From the NCBI GenBank assembly GCA_013368445.1, contig JAACJO010000009.1:1860001-1924000 (forward strand): a DNA stretch of 64,000 nt, given 5' to 3'. A program made the position numbers and the translations under genes. This DNA is from Leucocoprinus leucothites. Lineage: Eukaryota; Basidiomycota; Agaricomycetes; Agaricales; Agaricaceae. Below the pieces are notes generated by a model, which saw only the letters and a program-made list of their open reading frames with translations, searched no databases and was not told the DNA's origin. Position 1 is the stretch's first letter. The number at the start of each line of letters is the position of its first letter. Below are positions 36,435 to 48,447 of this stretch, piece after piece.

Positions 36435-38483
36435 ATGCCTTCTCCAGCTGTATTCAACAACAAGGACGGTGCCGTTTACACCACCTCCAATGGTGCACCC
36501 GTGAATGAGCCCTACTCCGCTCAGAGGGCTGGTCTCCATGGCCCCCTCCTCCTCCAAGGTATGTATCGTCGCTGGTTATGAGCATCTTAATATCATGATC
36601 TGATCGAGGGCTTAGATTTCCACCACATTGATCTCCTTGCTCACTTTGATCGTGAGCGTATCCCAGAGCGCGTTGTAAGTGTCTTAGATTACATAGATCT
36701 AAGCGACTATCGACCTCATCACTGTTATCCAATAGGTCCACGCTAGGGGTGCTGGTGCTCACGGATACTTCGAGGTCACCCACGATTTGAGCGACATCAC
36801 TTCCATCCACCTCTTCCAAGGCACTGGCAAGAAGGTCCGTGTCACTGCTCGTTTCTCCACCGTCGGTGGTGAATCCGGCTCTGCCGATACCGCTCGTGAC
36901 CCTCGTGGCTTCGCTCTCAAGCTCAGGACTGAGGAAGGTAACTGGGACTGGGTGTTCAACAACACCCCCATCTTCTTCATCCGCGACCCCGCCAAGTTCC
37001 CCCACTTCATCCACACTCAGAAGAGAGACCCCAGACTCACCTTAGGGACCCTGATATGTTCTGGGTATGTTTCTCTCCAGTTTATTGTCTCCTATCTCGG
37101 AGACTGATTTCCTTATCACGCTTTGTAGGACTATCTCAGTCAAAACCCTGAGTCGATCCATCAGATGATGATCCTGTTCTCCGATCGCGGAACCCCCGAT
37201 GGTTACTTCAAGCAGCACGGTTACTCTGGCCATACCTACAAATGGCTCAAGGATGATGGATCTTTCGTCTATGTTCAGGTCCACGTCCGCGCTGATGGTG
37301 GCTTCAAGGTTAATTTCTCCCTCCCATTACTTCCTTCCTAATGCTGAGCGTTTGGATAGACTCTCGATGTCGCAACTGCTACTCGCTTGGCCGGAGAGAA
37401 CCCAGAGTATGGTATTCAACAGATGGTTGAGGCCATTGATGCTGGTCAATACCCCTCTTGGACCGTCTACATCGTCAGTTTCTTGGCTTTTAATAGCTCG
37501 TATCGTGATGACTTAACCCGTCGATTTGATTAGCAAACCATGACACCCGAGCAAGCTGAGAAGTTCCGCTACAACATTCTCGATCTCACCAAGATCTGGC
37601 CTCACAAGGACTTCCCTCTCCGCCCCATCGGAAAACTCGTCCTCAACGAGAACCCTCTCAACTACTTCGCCGAGATCGAGCAGGTACGTTCTTTCATCAT
37701 CACCCTACATTCAAAATCCTCATCTTGATCATCTTTCGCTATCGATAGGCCGCCTTTTCTCCATCCCACACCATCCCTTATGTCGAGCCCTCTGCCGACC
37801 CTGTCCTCCAATCTCGTCTCTTCTCCTACCCCGATACCCACCGCCACCGTCTCGGTGCCAACTACCAACAACTCCCTGTCAACGCCCCGATCGTTCCTGT
37901 GGCCAACTTCCAGCGCGATGGACCTATGGCGTTTGTCAACCAAGGCAACAGGCCCAACTACCAGAGCTCCATTCAACCCTTGTCTTATCAGGGTAGGAAG
38001 GGTCATATCGATGCTACTGTTCGTGATATCGGTCGCCTGCGCGCGCATGAGAACTTCGTTGGTGGTGCTTGGAGAGATTTGGGTGAGATTACTGAGCGTG
38101 AGTTTTCGTGTTGTCTGTTTGAAAGAGAGCAGCGATACTGATTTGAATGATTATATAGTCGACTTTGAGCAACCTCGTGAACTCTGGCGCAGAGTCTGGA
38201 ATGACGCTGAACGTGAGACCTACGTCAAGAACGTTTCTGGTCACTTCGGTTTAGTCAAGAGCCCCGAAGTCAGGGCTAGGCAACGTAAGTCTCTAGCCGC
38301 ATTGATCCCGTACAGATAACTGATCTCCTTTCTATTCCAGTGTCTGTCTGGGCCGCCGTGTCTCAAGACCTCAGTGACCGCATCGCTGATGCTATCGGCC
38401 ACCCGCACGTCCAGCCCCTCAAGGCCAAGTCCGCTGAAGAGGCCCTCAATTTCAGGCACTATATCGGTGCTGCTCAGCTCTGA
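36435..38483 (+). CDS. Small-subunit heme catalase, with a one-base frameshift
   Basis: The start [20 protein letters not shown] leads into the classic catalase core. The active-site histidine lies in [14 protein letters not shown] and the asparagine in [18 protein letters not shown]. Later come [20 protein letters not shown], the heme-proximal arginine/tyrosine block [20 protein letters not shown] and [11 protein letters not shown]. Length (about 510 residues) and lack of a C-terminal flavodoxin-like domain mark a small-subunit catalase, which breaks down hydrogen peroxide. The C-terminus AAQL is not a peroxisomal SKL signal. At the four-C run 37029-37032 the frame slips. After HTQKRDP the expected [11 protein letters not shown] is only readable with one more C, and the next exon (DYLSQNPES) continues in that frame. 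The gene is otherwise intact, so this is either an error or a recent disabling mutation. Confidence 0.92.
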
Positions 38484-39689
38484 GCTTGTTGTGGCTTTTT
38501 GGGAGAAACTTGTACTTCTTAGTTGTTGATGCTTTGTTGTATGTTTGTTTAGATAAGGACGTTTTTGTTTGTACGTATAAAAAGTGAGTATAGCAGCAAA
38601 ATTTGACAGTTTTTTTGGCATGGTCTGGTACCTAGTTATCCGTGCGCTCGAAAAAAAATGTGCGCGAAGAATGTCCTTGACGTTAATCATGGGTTGGAGG
38701 TTTCAGAATTAATTTTGGGACATTATGATCCTTGTGCCTTGTGGGTCCACTTAGCAAGTGGAAATACCCTATACGAAATTACTTGTCCCACAAGTCGACC
38801 GTTTCAGTGGAGCATATACACTGAATGTCTGATAAACTAAGTGTCTGAATCCCAATCCCAAGAAATTGCTTTATCGCCCCTCCTCGATGTATAAAGGCCG
38901 GATTGGGTACCCTGGAGTCGGTTCGGGAAAAGGGATTTTCATTTGAAAGGATGGGAAATGGGCTTAATGACTCCCGTTTTTCTGAATGTCTGAGTCATCT
39001 TCGAAGTAGGCGTGAGATGAGGATAGGGAGATTGAATTAAGTAGGGGGTAATTAGCTTACCCGTTTGAATGTAAAGCGTTGAAGTAGTGTATCTCGTCTG
39101 GAGTGATGCATGTGTAGATGGTGTCTTAGATAATCGTGGAAAGAACAGGATTGCTAGGCTTGGGCCAAAAAGAGCGGACTTGGAAAGAAGGAGGTGTTTC
39201 ATTGCAGAACAGGTCTTGCAATAGTCAAGGTATGAAAGGGAGAACTTGCTCAAATTCTTGATATCTCTTCCAAAATAGTGCCAGAGTGTATGTGTTATGG
39301 TTTTGTGAGAAAAAGATCGCCGCAAAAACAAGTCATGAAGAAGTGCGATTTCTGATGGTTACGATGATATCCACTATCGTTGATTCTGAGAGCCTTCGCT
39401 AGCGGTGGACGTTCGATGAAAGCAAAAGCCACAAAGATGTGCAGTGTTCGATTTGAAAGCGCGACGGAGATTGAAGATAGTTAGTTGTGGTCACTGGTAG
39501 GAAACCGGTGAATATTTGTTGAAATCTCGACCATTACGATGGGCCGAGTGGAGAATAGCTCGTTTTGCCCTTTGATGAATTCGACCAGCAGAAATAACGC
39601 TCAGTCGGAGATTCAAAGTTTTGATCCCGGCAAAATCGGCAGATGTGAATATTTGGTTGATTAACGTTCTGTTCTCAATAATTTCTCCG
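38484..39689. other. Gene-poor spacer between catalase and mtr4
   Basis: A 130-codon minus-strand frame at 38939-39331 has no recognisable domain. A frame at 39491-39754 (minus) overlaps the mtr4 start. No gene is called. Confidence 0.35.
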
Positions 39690-42600
39690 ATGAGTGCCAA
39701 TGACCTCTTTTCCTTCCTCGACGCCCCGGCCGACGACAACGACAATGAAATCATTCCTCAAGATGATACAGAGCGTGAACAGATGCAGCAGGACAATGAC
39801 CGACAACCCACACCCACATCCACTCTGAAGAGAAAGGCCGTTAGTCCAACACCACTACCCCCAAAACAGAATGGGTACGACGCCGCTGACGACGAGATGC
39901 GTCCAGAAGAAAATGGACCCACAAAACGAGCACGGATGGGGTCGCCTAACCCTGTCGTACTAGATGATTTCGAGACTGAAGCTAAACGAGAGGTGGCTGC
40001 AAGTGCTGGGTTGACTGGAGCAACTACCGAGGCTGGATCACGGCTAGAACTACGGCATCAGGTGAGATTTCCGACTTTTCTTTAAACCCTTCCCTAGCTA
40101 ACGACATGCGAGGTTCGACACCAAGTCGCAGTACCACCAGGCTACGACTATACCCCAATATCGAAACATGTACCGCCCGCGAAACCTGACCGGGAATACA
40201 AGTTCGAGTTGGATCCTTTCCAGAAGGTCTCTGTATACGCTATCCAACGCAACGAGAGTGTTTTGGTATCGGCACATACTAGTGCAGGAAAAACAGTCGT
40301 AGCCGAATACGCCATTGCTCGATGTCTTAATAGAAAACAGAGAGTCATTTACACGAGTCCTATTAAGGTGCCTATCTTGCTAGAGATTCTAAGACAGATT
40401 ATTCACTTTCGTTTCCTCTCTCAGGCTCTGAGTAACCAGAAGTATCGCGAAATGTTGGCAGAGTTTGGAGATGTTGGACTTATGACTGGAGATGTGACTA
40501 TTAACCCTTCAGCGACATGTTTGGTTATGACAACAGAAGTAAGTCGTCTTTACCTACCAAGCCTTCCTTTACTCACCCGTAGTCTTAGATTTTACGTTCA
40601 ATGCTATACCGTGGCTCGGAAATTATGCGTGAAGTAGCTTGGGTAATCTTCGACGAAATCCACTACATGCGTGACACAGAGCGTGGCGTCGTTTGGGAAG
40701 AGACAATCATCCTTCTACCACACACCGTCCGCTACGTCTTCCTATCTGCAACAATACCCAATGCCATGCAATTCGCTGAATGGATATGCAAATCACACGA
40801 ACAACCCTGTCACGTCGTCTATACCGATTTCCGACCTACTCCCCTGCAACATTATTTGTTCCCTGCCGGTGGCGATGGGATATTCCTGGTCGTGAACGAG
40901 AAGGGAGAGTTCCGAGAGGACAACTTCAGTAAAGCCATGGGCAAGCTGCAAGAAATTACAGGTGATGATCCTGCCGACCCGAAGTCTGGCAAGGGAAAGA
41001 AGGGCAAGTCCAAGAAAGGAGGTGGACTTCAAACCAAGGGTGCGCTGCAAATTTCACGCCATCAGGACTCTTTACTTACCTTCATTTTACAGGGCCTTCT
41101 GACATCTCGAAAATTATCAAAATGATCATGCTCAAAAATTACAATCCCGTTATCGTGTTTGCGTTTGGCAAGCGCGAATGTGAAGGCCTTGCCATGAACA
41201 TGTCCAAATTCGAGTTTAATTCCACCGACGAACAAGACCTCGTCACCAATATCTTCAACAATGCCATCGTCAACCTCGCCGAAGCCGACCGTCAGCTCCC
41301 TCAAATCACGAATCTCCTCCCCCTCCTTCGACGTGGTGTCGGTGTACATCACGGCGGTCTCCTACCAATCCTCAAAGAAGTCATTGAGATCCTCTTCCAA
41401 GAAGGTCTTATCAAGGTCCTTTTTGCCACAGAAACATTCTCCATCGGCTTGAACATGCCAGCGAAAACTGTTGTCTTCACTGCTGCACGAAAGTTCGACG
41501 GACGGGAGTTCCGTAATCTGTCTTCGGGAGAATATATTCAGATGTCTGGACGTGCCGGTCGACGTGGCCTGGATGATCGAGGAGTCGTGATCATGATGAT
41601 TGATGAGAAGCTCGAGCCCACAGCAGCGAAAGCGATGGTGAAGGGTGAAGCGGATCGTTTGGACTCGGCTTTCCATCTTGGATACAACATGATTCTTAAC
41701 TTGATGAAAGTGGAAGGGATCAGTCCAGAATTCATGCTCGAGCGGTGTTTCTTCCAGTTCCAGAGTAGTACTGGGATACCACAATTAGAGAAAGGTGGGT
41801 ACATAATGTCCACTTGTACTTGTCGACGCGCTTATCGACGTGTCTAGAGCTGATACTGGAAGAAGAGGCTAAGAACGCCACTGAAATCCCTGATGAAGAT
41901 CGTGTCGCGGAGTACTACGAGTATCGTCAGCAGCTCGAACGACTGACAGCTGACTTCCGAGAGGTCATCACCCACCCTTCGTATTCCCTTCCATTCCTCC
42001 TGCCTGGGCGGCTTGTCAAGATCAAATACCAAAGCCTCGACTTTGGATGGGGTGTTGTGATAAACTTCCAAAAGCGCTTACCAGCAAAGGTACATATGCC
42101 TATTTCTGCTACCCGACTTTTTGACTAACCAGCCTTGTACATTTCTAGAACCGGCCAGTGCCTGAAGCAGACCTTCCTCCACATGAACAATATGTTGTTG
42201 ACGTCCTCCTGAGTGTTGCGAAAGGCGGAAGCCCCTCCGCAGATCACTCCAAAGTTTCCGCTCAACCTGCTGGGGTCAAGCCATGTCCTGTCGGACAGAA
42301 AGGCCAAGTGGTGATTGTGCCAGTTCTTCTGTCCACCATTGATGGTATTAGCCATCTTCGGCTCGTCGTTCCTAAGGATTTGCGACAAGATAATGCAAGG
42401 GAACATGTATGGAAGAGTGTCCTTGAAGTACAGAGTCGATTCCCTAAGGGTATTGCGCTGTTGGACCCTATTCAGCACATGGGTATTAAAGATGACAAAT
42501 TCAAGGAATTGGTCAAGGTGCGCTCTTCATTACACCCGCATGATTTGTTGCTCATCATCTCAAACAGAAAATCTCACTCATGGAAAAGAAAATGTTCTCC

Positions 42601-43430
42601 AGCCCCCTTCACAATTCCCCCGAACTCCCTCACCTTTACACCCTCTACTCCAAAAAACGCGCCCATCAAGACAAAATTCGAGAACTCAAAAAACGTATCC
42701 AAGCGACGCACGATGTCCTCCAGCTCGAAGAGCTCAAATGTCGCAAGCGTGTTCTTCGAAGATTGAATTTCACAAATTCTGCCGATATCGTCGACCTGAA
42801 GGGTCGTGTCGCATGCGAGATCAGCACGGGCGATGAGCTGCTCTTGACTGAGTTAATTTTCAATGGTGTTTTCAATACTTTGGCGCCTGAGCAGTGTGCT
42901 GCTTTGTTGAGCTGCTTCGTGTTCGCAGAGAAGGTTCGTGGACTTTGCATTTTTCATTATACTTGTGAACTTATTAAGTTGGCGGTATAGAGCGAAAAGG
43001 AGATCAACCTGAAGGAGGAATTAGCTGCTCCTCTTCGCGTCATGCAAGAATTTGCTCGCCGAATTGCAAAAGTCTCCAAGGAATCAAAGCTAACCATCGA
43101 CGAGAACGAGTATGTGTCGTCGTTTAAGGTCGAGCTTATGGACGCCGTCATCCAATGGTGTCGTGGTGCTTCATTTGCCGATATCCTTAAAGTCAGTCTG
43201 ACGCTTTCCGTCCCATAAAAATTTTACTAATATCTTCTATCACGTAGGCAACGGACCAGTTTGAAGGAAGCATTATTCGTGTTTTCCGACGATTAGGCGA
43301 GCTCATTCGACAAATGGCTCAAGCGGCTAAAGTCATAGGAAACCATGAGCTGAAAGAAAAGTTCGAAAAGGCGTCGGAGATGCTAGAGAGACCAAACTCG
43401 GTCATCTTCTGCTCTTCGTTATATCTGTAG
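39690..43430 (+). CDS. mtr4: Mtr4-type exosome RNA helicase
   Basis: The start [18 protein letters not shown] leads to an acidic, low-complexity N-terminus and then the helicase core. Motif I is [17 protein letters not shown]; motif Ia is [15 protein letters not shown]. The DExH box reads [15 protein letters not shown] (DEIH instead of the usual DEVH), motif [12 protein letters not shown], motif [12 protein letters not shown] and motif [17 protein letters not shown]. The arch/KOW region ([20 protein letters not shown]) and the C-terminal helical DSHCT domain ([40 protein letters not shown]) follow, ending [10 protein letters not shown]. Mtr4 unwinds RNA for the nuclear exosome within TRAMP. 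The arch separates it from Ski2 less clearly by sequence, but the [18 protein letters not shown] block and C-terminus fit Mtr4. All introns are short and in frame. Confidence 0.95.
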
Positions 43431-43847
43431 CATGATCTCAGGCGACCTCATCTTTTATGATCTTCTACTCTTGTTGGCATTATCTGTTGTTATATTCGGC
43501 GCATTCCCTTTTCACTGAAGATATCACAAAAGCATCATTGCAGCTGAGAACGACATTTGTGCGAATACTGATCATAGCCTCGACACTGCCGTATCTACTG
43601 CCAGTGTGATCTTGATACTCTCAGAAAAACAACGAACATGGCCGTACACTGAGGTTCTGAAGTCTGTGATTTCGATATTGGCAATGTGGCCCAAAGGCCA
43701 GATGAAGTGGTTCATTCAATCCACATTAATTCGAACCAGGTCTGCTACACCATAATACAGCATCGTTATTTTATAATGATAAATAGTAGCTAACAAAACA
43801 TAAGTAGAAATGGGCTTTTGGCTAGCATTATACAAGCCGCTAATTGC
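43431..43847. other. Convergent 3' region of mtr4 and chitinase
   Basis: This holds the 3' flanks of two converging genes. Nothing else is visible. Confidence 0.4.
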
Positions 43848-45894
43848 TTAACAAGCACCATTGTCGGTCCAAACACCGACTGTTGCCTCGTCAGAAATAT
43901 TTGCACTGTCAATTGAGACGAAGACTTACCACTGCCTCCGGGAGTATCGCCTTGAGTCCACCACTTCGCAGTCCACAAGTGACCATCTACATTGAATTTC
44001 GTTAAGTGGATCTCAGAAGAAAAAGTTGTTAGTAGCTTACTGTAAGTAGCCCTATCACCACCGACAAACACAGCAGAAGCGCTCCATGCAGTCACACCAC
44101 CGCACTGACCAGATCCTGGAGTACCAGTGGGTCCGCTCGAGGTCGTAGTGGTACTTCCAGGAGGATTAGTCGTACCACCACCCATGTTGTTCTTGATGTT
44201 GTCCCACTTGCTGTTGGGGTATCTGCGGAGGGGTTCCAGGTTCAGAACAGCTCTCAACCACTAGAGGAGGAACATGTACCTCAGATGGTTTTGCGTTTGA
44301 TCCAAAGACCCAAGAACACCAGCAGAGACGCCGACAAGACTCTCAGAGCCGACCTTATCCGTTGACAATTCCCAGAACATGCTACCGCCGAGTCCTTTGC
44401 TGTTGACGTATTGAGCCTTGAGTTTGACGATATTGGGAGTGTCGTAAGAGACGAGCTCTTTCTTGGAAGAGTCGTACGAGTAGGAGGTTACATCAGTGGT
44501 ATTTTCGAACACCTGAGCACCAGAAACTGTGTAATGTATGTCAATTTCGAACTTCAACCAAGCTGATAATGAATGGGCGTACTCGGGAGTGCCTTGTAGG
44601 AGTAAATACCAGCTTCAATGGTACCAGGACCAATCTAGGGTCAACTATTAGGAACAAAATAGGTACCAGCGCAGGTAATGAATAACTTACTCCACTGTAT
44701 GACTGACCGATGCCGGCGGTATTCTCGAAAGCGCGCCCATACAGGGGCATACCAAGGTTAATCTTGCTTGCTGTGGCACCGGAGCTAGTGTAGTGTTTTA
44801 CTGCATCGTCAGTATTGACACCCGTCCTCGCTCCTCCATACAAGTTGGCTTGGTTATCGGCGAAGGTCAACCAAGATCCAGCGTAGTCGTATGCCTAATT
44901 TACCAGTTAACTCAGAGATTCTACATTCCTGGATTTTTGCACTTACCATCAAGTTCCAGTAGTTCAAGGCGGAATTCATCTTGGGAACAGCATAGTTGGC
45001 ATAATTGGCAGAGCCAGCTGCGACGGCAGCAGTAATAAGGTAGGGTGAGGAGTCACCCTTGCTCGAGGCGAGGTTGTCGAAGGCAGTACGGAGAGAGGCG
45101 ACAAGATCAGCGAGACCCTGGCCTTGAGCACTGTCGGCTGGGTATTCGAAATCGATATCACTGCAGGTGACGTGTATCAGTAAACCCTTCTTTCCCGCTC
45201 CAAACCAAAGGGCTGCTCACATTCCATCAAGTCCATAGTCCTCAACTAGCTTCACAGCATCGTTGACAAAGTTCGTTCGGGCAGACGCAGAAGTGACAAA
45301 GTTGAAATGACCGGATTGTGAATACGTCCAACCGCCAACAGAGAGTAAGACTTTCAAGTTGCGTTGCTTCATCTTGAGGAGGTAGAGCTGCTTGAAACAG
45401 CCATAGACGTTATTTCCGGGCTCATCCCAAGAATCGCCAGGGAAGTGCTTCTCCTGGTCAGCATACGAATCGGTCAACTTGATGTTACCCGTCGAAGCGT
45501 CGGCGTCCGCGAAGGAGTAAAGGATATCTGAAGCAAAAGGGGATAAGTGGTAAGGCCATGATTATACTGTGGTTCAGTACTTACGGGTAAGGTGCCCGGG
45601 AACGATATCAGTCGGCTCTGTCGGTGACAGATAGCGTCAGGACATATTCCCAAGCGGACAAAACACGGACGTACGGAAGTTAGCTCCGTAGATACCCCAG
45701 TTGGTGAAATAAGCAAAAGAGGCCTTGGATGTAGCACGCCTTGTAATATGGTTGGTTTTGGGGTTTCTCTCAATTGAGAACCTGTTCGGGGCATCTTTGT
45801 AGTTGTCAGGACGATGCATGACTTGGGTAGCCTCGACTGCATTAAAGGCAGCCAAAGCGAGGGTGACAACGTAGAGAAGGCGATTGAGTGCCAT
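43848..45894 (-). CDS. Secreted GH18 chitinase with C-terminal CBM5/12
   Basis: The start [20 protein letters not shown] is a signal peptide. The GH18 domain begins [15 protein letters not shown] and includes [32 protein letters not shown] and the catalytic [12 protein letters not shown] (DxxDxDxE with the acid glutamate). Substrate-cleft blocks [17 protein letters not shown] and [11 protein letters not shown] follow. Next come [16 protein letters not shown] and a serine/threonine/glycine-rich linker. The C-terminal CBM5/12 reads [33 protein letters not shown] and GVWTDNGAC. Fungal enzymes of this kind degrade chitin in the cell wall or in other organisms' remains. A stop frame at 46017 upstream contains an earlier alternative Met but adds a non-signal segment, so 45894 is preferred. 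The gene is intact and faces mtr4. Confidence 0.93.
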
Positions 45895-47260
45895 GACTTG
45901 AAAGACCCGAAGGCGAAATGGATCAGGTGTAGATGCTCGGTGTGAAGGCTGCACAAACCATGTCCGGAATGCCAGGCGCCTTAAGTAGACTCCCGGTCGG
46001 GTCGTCTCAACAAGCATGGTTCCGAGAAGATGTCAGGCATGCGAGATCCATCAAGCGAGCTGCAAGGCCAAGAATGTTTGCACATGGGGAGTAGAGTGAA
46101 AGAATGTCGTTGAAGTCAAAGATGCATGGTGCACATCTCTGTCTTGGGTAAATCAGGTGGCAAGAGAAAAATATGGAAAATCTCCGGTTGATGGGCTAAA
46201 CATAGTAGACCGCCAGAAGAATTGTTTCCCGAGAGTCCTAAATTTGCTGTGGAATTGAGTTGTGAAACCGAGGAGGATGGTTCGGCCCCCTCAGCAAGCT
46301 GCTACCCCCGGGAGTGCTTGTTAAGTATTACTAGTAAATAGAGGCCATTAGGAAGGCGTTATGATGCGTGATCTACTGTTTCTCATAGACATGCCACAGA
46401 GTTCTTCAGTCTAGTCCAAGCATGGTCATACTAGAGCAACAAGCCATGAGCTGCCCAAGTGCACGCGGACAACATGGAAACCGCAGGAAACCAAAGCGAG
46501 GAGCGTGAGGTGAATCGGAATGATTCAAGAGAACATATGGTCTAGCTCAATGGCCACAGAATCCTCAACATAGATCCTATCTTGCCGTACTTCAAGGTAT
46601 CAGCGCACGCGAAGCAGAAGCAAGGTTCCCCAGTGTTGCATGCGGCTCCCGATCACGAAAGCGTATTTCAGGAGATCACGTGGAATTGCCCCGCTCGGCA
46701 TATTCTCGTCGATCGGCGCTACAGTCCGTTACAGCTGACGACAGGTGCTTCTTTGAGCACTAAGTGCTGAGCCTTGAATGCTGTACTTCATACCACTTTT
46801 GACTCGATTTATTCAAACGGGACCGACAGTTTACCGGGCCGAGACCGCTTGTGGCTCGTTAGGGAAGGCAAGCTGACTGGGATTGTTAACTTATCAGTGT
46901 TCAGACATCCAACAGTGCATGCGACTCGCGAATACTCACTATATCTGACCCAGGATCTCAGAGACCCCAAAGCACAAGTGCCTGAAGCCAGTGATCCATG
47001 CTAATTATTGTCGTTTGTCAAGGTACAGCGACGTCGGGCCAAGCTACCACACGCACCCACTACCTACCATGCGGGCGATAAATTACATCCTCGCCTGCCC
47101 TTCTCCCACGCGTATTGAATGAGAGCCATAGGGACACATATGACAGCTTACCACTGGTTATCATTCGGCGTTTCAGCCCCTTGTTATCTTCCGAATGTTT
47201 GAATGCTCGCCAAGGTAGAGAAACAAGAAGTATAATTAGCCCCTATTGAATAGTTGTTTA
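45895..47260. other. Gene-poor spacer upstream of chitinase
   Basis: The chitinase promoter lies at the left end. Frames at 46582-46770 and 46774-47004 show no recognised domain or splice partners. Confidence 0.35.
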
Positions 47261-47319
47261 TGACGTCATGTGCGTGTCGGCTGTGGATATTTTTCTGATT
47301 TTTCCATGGACGTATATAA
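47261..47319 (+). promoter_or_regulatory. Orphan CRE + TATA promoter-like block
   Basis: TGACGTCA at 47261-47268 is followed by TATATAA at 47313-47319. The catalase promoter has the same two motifs, with 75 bp between them rather than 44. No gene with a recognisable product follows for 1.1 kb. The first ATG downstream opens only 22 codons near 47430. It may drive a non-coding RNA or be a relict. Confidence 0.35.
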
Positions 47320-48447
47320 GGAACGAAGGGTGGATATACAGCGAGTGTGCTACATATAAGGTTAGGTGAAGAAGAAGCACTGACTGGTGTGTTACTACTT
47401 GGCACCGAGCTTAGGACTCAGTCCAAAATGCATAACACATCTTTTGCCATAAGGTTACCTAGAGAGCAGCTCTCAGTGACTCAGTCGCCAAAAGAATAGC
47501 GCTCCCATAAAAATCGTGGTACAGGAAGCTCATCGCCATACAACTGCAATGCATGGGATTGGCTTTGCATACGCCGCGTTGCTGATGTTGGCATGTCGTT
47601 CAAGTCGACACCATCAGGTTAAAGGTTGAAGGTTACCTGATAATCTGAATGGAACGGGTTAGTTCGAGGAAAGCACAGGGATGACTTTTGTCTCGCTGCC
47701 TCGCGAGGTGATTATCTCTGCCTGAAAGCAGCTCGGGAACTCAACGGTAGCCACAGCTTTATCTCTAGCGCATCAAAGCGGAGATTCAAGTTCAACATTC
47801 AACACTAGATGGAACTCAGCTGTCACTAGATGCTTTATTGACTTCTGGAGGTCGGGTAAGGTGAAGTATATAACCGGCGTGTAGAGCTGATTTTCTTGAA
47901 ACCGAGAAACCGAGACAACCAATATCTTACAGCGGTTTTATAAGCTCTTCTCCATACAAAACCAAAATAAAATAAAAAGGGGAGCTTGGTTACCTTGATC
48001 AGACTTCACGATCACCGGGCTAATACTTATTTGAACTGAGGGAAAACCGTGTCGAAGAAGCACGGTGCTAATGTCAAACGTAAACCCTTGGGTAGTGGTC
48101 GCTGATCATGATTGCTGAAAAATGTGACAGTCTGGAGCTCAGTTGCCGCAAAACAATTTAAATTGAGCAAGGTCGGCAAGGGACATAGTCACGTCACTGG
48201 AGTCTAATCGACCTATTTTTCAGAATCACACTCTTCTTTTCTTCGTATTTTCACACCTGTCCCCACTCTGACTGGTCGTTTTCGTAATGTTTGTTCCACG
48301 GTCCCATTTCATTTGACTGGCACGAGGGAACTTGCGACGAAAATCTCTGGGAAAACAGTCCCCCAAATGATCGCTATACAATTTCTTGTCCTTTATGTTT
48401 AACCTCTAGAGCTCATTCAGGACAGCACCTACCTCAAACAACCTGTG
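47320..48447. other. Gene-poor spacer upstream of DUF6534 copy 2
   Basis: I see no coding region here. The last 50 bp resemble the upstream flank of DUF6534 copy 1, both having CACCT-CCTCA elements just before the ATG. Confidence 0.35.

Noticed and set aside
38939..39331. 130-codon minus-strand frame
   Set aside because: No motif, no good start context and no neighbours suggesting a gene.
45895..46017. N-terminal extension of the chitinase frame
   Set aside because: Starting at 45894 gives a proper signal peptide; the extension would bury it.
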